Shown here: one piece after another, positions 63,201 through 64,000 of the stretch
How the letters are laid out: each line of letters begins with the position of its first letter
Numbering within the stretch: the first letter of the stretch is position 1
Source of the DNA: Hahella sp. HNIBRBA332
GTDB lineage: Bacteria; Pseudomonadota; Gammaproteobacteria; Pseudomonadales; Oleiphilaceae
Assembly (NCBI RefSeq): GCF_030719035.1
Contig: NZ_CP132203.1
Span: forward strand, 3,986,501 to 4,050,500
Direction: 5' to 3'
DNA length: 64,000 bases
The notes under the pieces: generated by a model
Database searches by the model: none
Seen by the model: only the letters and a program-made list of their open reading frames with translations
What the model was told of the DNA's origin: nothing
Made by a program: the position numbers and the translations under genes

Positions 63201-64000
63201 CGGTTCTCCGTGACGTAGCCTTGCGCGTCCACCTCGAAGCGCGCCTGTCCCTTTGCGTCATAAACGTAGCGGGTGGCGACGCCCGCGCTGTGATAGTCCG
63301 CGTCGCCGCTGAGCGCCACCGCCTCAATGGCCGCGCCCGCGCCGTACAGGTTGGTTTGCGCCGTGTAGTTCGCGTTTGCGTCCACCACGCCCGTGAGGGT
63401 CTGAATCAGCGTGAAGCCGTGCTGGCCAGAGCGCTGAAGCAGGATGCGCGCGTCCGCGCCCCACATTTCGATGCGCAGGCGGTCGCCAACCTTGATCGGC
63501 GTCGCCGAGGGCGGCTCCGTGCGCACGCCGTTCACCTGAATCATCAGGCTGTGGCCCTGAGAACCCGCGCCGTCCGGGTCGCGGATGAAGACGCCCAGGT
63601 CCACTTCGTTCAGGTAATCGTTCCCGGTCAGGACGGTCTCCGGGTTCTTGTTGAAGCCCACCGCGCCCAGGGAGGCGCCGGTCGGCAGCGCCGCCACGGT
63701 AAACTCCAGCGCGCCGCGGCCTTGTTGCAGCGCTTCGTTCGCCACCGCCCGGCCTCCGCTGAGCCCGGTGGCGGCGCTCTTGATAATCCGTCCCGCGTCG
63801 ATCTGCACGACGCCATCGCCACGCCAGCTCGGCGCATGCGCCGCCAGCGACGCCAGGTTGGCGGCGTTCAGGTCCGCCGCCTTGTCGTAGCGGGTCTTCT
63901 TCGCAACACGCCCTTGTCCGTCGTACTCGTAGCCGGTGACATAACCCTGGGCGTCGATTTCGAAACGCACCTGGCCCTCAGCGTCGTAGAAGCGTCGCGT
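48221..64000 (-). CDS. Giant Rhs/YD-repeat protein with LysM domain, 5-prime end outside the window
   Basis: Over 5,250 codons, open at the right edge. From the N-terminal side: lectin-like beta modules set among YD repeats (about 59.1-63.9 kb, with 1,590-bp duplications), long YD repeats (54.8-59.1 kb, many RYDALGRVTE-type units), a beta-rich insert with two tandem copies (52.8-54.7 kb), more YD repeats (50.6-52.8 kb), and a LysM domain (50.2-50.4 kb, YYRVNSGDTLATIASRLWGD). Then come a proline-rich linker (PEPPPPPKKGK), a hydrophobic segment, Ala/Gly-rich helices (49.4-50.1 kb), short NALEVKAEAAK repeats, and a C-terminal part I cannot assign. Such proteins are large, surface-exposed or exported shells, often carrying toxins. 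No canonical DPXG core-end motif is seen. GC content falls sharply near 54.7 kb. Confidence 0.88.
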   Translation of the reverse strand, partial: TRRFYDAEGQVRFEIDAQGYVTGYEYDGQGRVAKKTRYDKAADLNAANLASLAAHAPSWRGDGVVQIDAGRIIKSAATGLSGGRAVANEALQQGRGALEFTVAALPTGASLGAVGFNKNPETVLTGNDYLNEVDLGVFIRDPDGAGSQGHSLMIQVNGVRTEPPSATPIKVGDRLRIEMWGADARILLQRSGQHGFTLIQTLTGVVDANANYTAQTNLYGAGAAIEAVALSGDADYHSAGVATRYVYDAKGQARFEVDAQGYVTENRYDALDRVTEKLSYSHAYAGGVFTESALQTFANGATPASHSRLVYDARGQVRFEVDALGYITEFEYDAQGRVVNKSRYAHPVDAASADLASRLPQLLNWGTDAAVSQQGGRLTRTGPASLTAGRAIAGSGLTGGEGVLEFTVDQLVNGQSLGVVGFNLNPEERLSGNDYFKEIDLGVFIRDRDGAAAEKHSVLIQYKGTQIAPATMQFVEAGDRFRIELKDGDARILLQRKGQDNYVLIHTLKDAVDATQTYVAQANLYAQGSAIGDVWMSGTATQNSERSRERVIYDAKGQARFTVDALGYVTENRYDALGRVTETSRHEVTVDVNRAWSESELVVALGQVVWRDVSSRLEVNGSGVKSLASLGDWTEGARSAQVIRGEGYVEFSAAPPQQRVIVGLNSADTMKSYQDIDYGLLFNSSGEIQIREEGVWKQDLEGVTQHPDNRYRIVMKDGRVHYYVRPAGQSEYQEAYVSERLPEADKAYFVDTSFHDAGAELRNVALTPEGIKTRYVYDAKGQARFTLDALGQVTENRYDALGRVTEKLSYSHAYTGGVFTESALQTFANGATPASHSRLVYDARGQVRFEVDALGYVTEFEYDAQGRVVNKSRYTHPVDAASADLASRLPQWLNWGTDAEVSLQGGRLTRTGPASLTAGRAIAGSGLTGGEGVLEFTVDQLVNGQSLGVVGFNLNPEERLSGNDYFKEIDLGVFIRDRDGAAAEKHSVLIQYKGTQIAPATMQFVEAGDRFRIELKDGDARILLQRKGQDNYVLIHTLKDAVDASQTYVAQANLYAQGSVIGDVWMSGDATQNSERSRERVVYDAKGQVRFTVDALGYVTENRYDALGRVTETSRHDVKVDVSRAWSESELVVGLGQVIWRDVSSHLEVNGSGVKSLASLGDWSEGARSKQVIRGEGYVEFSAAPPQQRVIVGLNSADTMKSYQDIDYGLLFNISGEIQIREEGVWKQNMEGVTQHPDNRYRIMMKDGRVHYYVRPAGQSEYQEAYVSERLPEAGKAYFVDTSFFDAGAEIRNVALTPEGVKTRYVYDAKGQARFTIDALGQVTESRYDALGRITEKLSYSHAYTGAAFTESALQTFANGATPASHSRLVYDARGQVRFEVDALGYVTEFEYDAQGRVVNKSRYAHPVDAASADLASRLPQLLNWGTDAAVSQQGGRLTRSGPASLTAGRAIAGSGLMGGEGVLEFTVDQLVNGQSLGVVGFNLNPEERLSGNDYFKEIDLGVFIRDRDGAAAEKHSVLIQYKGTQIAPATMQFVEAGDRFRIELKDGDARILLQRKGQDNYALIHTLKDAVDATQTYVAQANLYAQGSAIGDAWMSGDATQNSERSRERVVYDAKGQPRFEIDALGHVTEREYDAAGRVTATHKYLNPLSLAGLVYDEAGIESKLPIADGRHTQRTAYDARGLARFSLNALGQVTETRYDAAGRATQTLRYETAYSGADYSEAALAQFVAGETRAQHTYLVYDSLGQARFKLDHQGHITELEYDHNGQVTRTLSYVAAYDLSQPLTAAALETYVQGHASAGDRVEQIFYDARGLEIYRVDAGGHLIAQKYDHAGRLTHRVRYAASLNLGAAATLTQVTQAADAHRSAAANQHSRLVYDALGRLRYSLDGENYVSETLYNGQGQVTEERRYAAPWTQAATLSALSGLHPDAETRITRYAYDDAGRKISQSQRLMTGGAETWITESYAYDAHGNRTAVTDARGNVTTFAYDADNRLIAKLTPKDSVDDADISASARKGAVTRYQYDGFDNLIQESQYITEVSIHERTAADYATANVPANNDPVSGDRHTRYEYDALNRQERIRTPELNGVSTLTRKEYDRYGNVIALIEAEGSALERTTRYEFDDLNRVVKETKAFGTANASSTGYVYDAFGQVERVIDPRAYEILDSQSDWAKGERERLRLLAENYQANPAGLWQSQQAQWLKDNALLLSFLSREHLPEGEHRALLLQIYSKSQTFDARGLKTSETNGEGYTTYTQYDAFGNVTSVTDPNGATGYFFYDALNRQTLQVSAGGAAKDFTYNAAGQVIAQRSWANRINAASLAGKTEAQARAMLTADAAHDQLTRSDFDSLGRLKTQTAQATSAQQVVESYGYDAQGNRISWTDRGGHVYAYRYDAQGRLLETIKPSVRVTFNADASLTGERRLSDRNSYDALGNRIRVVEGGYRDADGAYKTISGQTRATEYVYDKLNREVQVWSDLIDIGFANDAGEIRRYNRVRQVTQREYDALGNQLKETVQAFQVDGANRPTTAVGAQRKQLFEYDNLNRVTAAVDAAGAVTVSGYDPSGNRILERRYGEALSNPSNGALATLLSKDTDDYRELRYTFDLNNRQVETRTRGETHFDLALSNQQLAALTQGESAVSKGFYSSAYSQEEVVTQTLYNRNGDVIAERDGRGGVTRHFYTAQGDLQATLAAGVTDYQREGGAVTVTRHHALTQWTTDALGQIREQVQYAYEAKNPAETATLAELLANVAAQRAAAESDAAKLAGRDLADLSDAEVAQKLVRGDRRQTYDYDRLGRRITETVHGVEDYQFVNGAPKKTTASSRSTRYDYDNLNRLQRTIAPGEGAETLRTLETTYDALGRKTTEKGQSFTDYKGRMARATVTYGYDALGRQVTQTRVALEAGANQTRRTLVNALGFAVADIDASGARTDYATDAFGAVAEKSWSQRQAEGGSQSYWNRYWYDGAGREIKRVDTTGLSHETRYNGYGDITAKGMNGQYQEQFKYDRLGRLFSTNKETGAPQLYLYDKNGNASAEFILVDDLKDASGNLIDLATLTSPEQVKALGVLQTQMKVSVYDERNRHTDTFEAPHDYSQLSASLTEEEVDKNWSSTVDFEEYRQRLLGTQAPQPGLTAWEDVKEETTVEYNEKNVGYYSSAPGTSSSTSPIGFDGFDLTQVESALALQYELTKVGKGLSDVALSNATNSYDSAWQAERVEKDPANENRYIKTTVRIWRAAEPVGATHNYYIYRDVQTQEFTFKPELELDAEALSSLKIEEKENSYHVLISYERGGTVTVTAPMKTTHDTKRVRLERSVVDEYVKVGGKKGEVKAIGRDVVEIEGAIDVTHAIGTYGQATAAIWKNLYKVKIPQQLRELGLPLKVDFYYGSKLVNTGVPTNISDYVEFQHNGSVGKGGIHDQTVSFKIYVPSLGGLKLFEGSYSFSLNQGRRTTRVSKPTEFGMLIIGEPNTLDSIVGSLSAPKDHGLPSKTTVTINGKEDVVYADEKYGWPTTARWNNSYTVEIPPELKRLGVPLKIKFSSSEKVEEKIVSPGQQNIVFTHVGRVERSGRNDFPGQTVGFSIYVPSISNIKVFDGVYNYSLQEGRKTGSTTSTSFVESAELGGRAIKYKERFYFTLSEGAYQLDYETRNAQGGVQNRASASVYVGMGSGNVDGYKYEFIHNYVVSKKTHTESAQTTSSENIGGSWKLESPEQRNVIQNYRVSWLLGEQSSYQIHRSQRYNAFGEIIKEVDGNGNATHMAYDAQGRLTYKVDPKVAVYQDHGPESAGDSNSSLKSLNAHPVTKYYYDGQNNLVASQDANSYLHQQKSGYSNEWKGDTAFYRGQEYAVGQVASEVDAMGAKKTYKYDQLGNKRLMIDELGRYHSFIYDKANRLQEVRQFSSLSNYLQGSSYSSERYSYDEAGNRITHTNAANFQQKYFYDGEGRITKHISFDDGDISNNSAKWERRETYYKYSYDAEIGGIGGFRKTTENGLNTETNANYRTNHLLTDDVDYFGKIRYHKDLGGHEFYYEYNQAGWLTKQTSNTAFNYSDSIIPTDTGIADRVRQRKSQKIDYRYYANGSLHQVLDEGAKSFTEFRYDANGNVVGETYRSKPFSDLAGGLENDTLPYQNVTAKYDALNRVYEIEDYDYKLNYFYDAVGNRRRVKAEYDNAAISSDKYGENKLTQDFFYLYDKENRFLVTMGALNQAANGVRTIGAGNTGYSIKYDAMGRRLSSDSAQLSENSGSPQEVRQKYGYDERGNLETIWLYDEKFKDATGANFDGGYVLISRRENIDPLGRTKKKTEYKYEKYNGNVQTFKVSEESYDYNADNRLLESKITVADSRAVDRSIKYHYLNDGQTLRQTEFKGSGDDANSVTDYFYDSQDRWDTYKESKVTITATKSGVDNWKPGTSYYAYDANGHNLFVYDHAADRSLSYVNNHNGQILFRDEVDWEEKGGKAPVRRKFFYLNGIVRGDMGSDDVPSRTDYVQHLANMPDTEHVVGQEQVTIPVGKEGHFTFNRDVKRKVGYSNLKRIVPVTSADFDQNFQPINSNYPGKAPTYYRVNSGDTLATIASRLWGDASLWYLIADANGLSGDQDLKADLNLVVPNVVTNIHNNASTFRPYDPGLALGDTTPTLPEPPPPPKKGKCAGAAIFVMIIAIAVTAIVAPAMAGVVGDALFSAGMTTVTSIGAGGATITTLTAGASAFATAAGAFVGGLAGSAVSQLAAKELDLQDHFSLRSALRGGLTAAATAGVSQYMGWGKDISWSATAGKALTAVGANYAAGKLVDQETHFRWRDVAASLATSAIMGGTGLGKTGSILHSGLEAQSWMPSPLSTPLSYSAVSGITSGVVSEAVKTAVYDSEDYRPDYVGMIAGVVGSALGRLAVDGLAGRSQRTNALEVKAEAAKNQGGNALEEKAEAAKSQSSNALEVKSETTYPKKIIYEDGRPGFLYEDGTISISLPDSPLLLVEDLPEYPTNTGGDVNKEKINTNSDGALRTLDATEPSMLQSLGAQYDYFFGGWELGTKYDYFLGAWELGKQRVLDNLDQAAIQDDGGIITFAAAFIKFPAEIGFGLIDTGLSLGGIAVSPKVRQYQVEQWESAWKDFTTTSPLIIDELATDIFSGEDDIRLTIDSDRKVINGKVVVGTDFYGVQFKNVNTTGERTQGRFNTDDVVRYASDWDGNNSTSVILEKTSKSFSLPLPKAWNNADIDLGISVGARYNLTTSQVRSAVNFKFKTPLLDFGIDWRGASHKTSNEEDFYNIFNEGEDYDNSDY
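59145..60734 (-). repeat. 1,590-bp in-frame tandem repeat, copy 1
   Basis: Nearly identical to the next 1,590 bp; matching landmarks are exactly 1,590 bp apart (for example 59251, 60841, 62431). It encodes 530 residues: a YD segment, one beta module with SAAPPQQRVIVGLNSAD, more YD, and one with LEFTVDQLVNGQSLGVVGFN. The length is a multiple of three, so the frame is kept. Confidence 0.9.
60735..62324 (-). repeat. 1,590-bp in-frame tandem repeat, copy 2
   Basis: The middle copy. It differs from copy 1 by scattered, mostly synonymous changes (for example WKQN-MEG against WKQD-LEG in the beta module), so the duplication is not brand new or is being homogenised. Confidence 0.9.
62325..63265 (-). 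repeat. Partial third copy of the 1,590-bp repeat
   Basis: About 940 bp match copies 1 and 2. Past 63265 a more diverged version of the same beta module (LEFTVAALPTGASLGAVGFN) continues, so older duplications lie on the N-terminal side. Confidence 0.85.

Noticed and set aside
59145..63265. Repeat array as CRISPR or insertion sequences
   Set aside because: Units are 1,590 bp, contiguous, in frame and coding; there are no spacers, terminal inverted repeats or transposase.

Overview
The window looks like chromosome of a marine gammaproteobacterium close to Hahella (Oceanospirillales). This is inferred from Pseudomonas-like housekeeping order, GC-rich coding sequence and protein similarity remembered by eye, not from a database search. 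About 48 protein genes and six tRNA genes can be supported.

Layout: 0.2-6.8 kb holds a chemoreceptor, a PHA-synthase-like hydrolase, an aldo/keto reductase, a GT4 glycosyltransferase and a PAP2 phosphatase. 7.0-8.9 kb is the minCDE division-site operon. 9.1-14.9 kb holds a START-domain protein, a CBS protein, a TetR regulator, a PIN-PhoH ATPase, a RimK-associated type protease-fold protein and a photolyase. 14.9-26.7 kb is a conserved housekeeping block: moeB-prmC-prfA-hemA on the minus strand, divergent from TPR lipoprotein-lolB-ispE-tRNA-Gln-prs-rplY-pth-ychF-tRNA-Met. 26.9-32.5 kb holds two tandem solute-binding proteins, an acyltransferase, a HemN-like protein that has lost its iron-sulfur cysteines, an FNR/Anr regulator and an RmlD-like reductase. 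32.6-39.9 kb is rnr, rlmB, rpsF-rpsR-rplI, dnaB, alr on the minus strand.

40.2-42.7 kb is the most interesting segment. tRNA-Leu is followed by a minus-strand operon of three tRNAs (CAT anticodon, Cys, Glu). Its upstream region carries a near-perfect sigma-54 promoter (one mismatch) and a hairpin at the predicted transcript start. The divergent gene is rtcR, the CARF-domain sigma-54 activator that normally switches on rtcBA RNA repair. No rtcB or rtcA is present in the window. The layout suggests an RNA-damage sensor that turns on replacement tRNAs.

42.7-47.4 kb holds a secreted subtilisin-like protease, an NhaC-type antiporter and an AT-richer glycosyltransferase. From 48.2 kb to the right edge runs one giant minus-strand Rhs/YD-repeat gene of more than 5,250 codons, open at the window edge. 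It has 1,590-bp in-frame tandem repeats, a base-composition change inside the gene, a LysM domain and an unrecognised C-terminus. A small gene overlaps its stop codon and is a candidate immunity gene.
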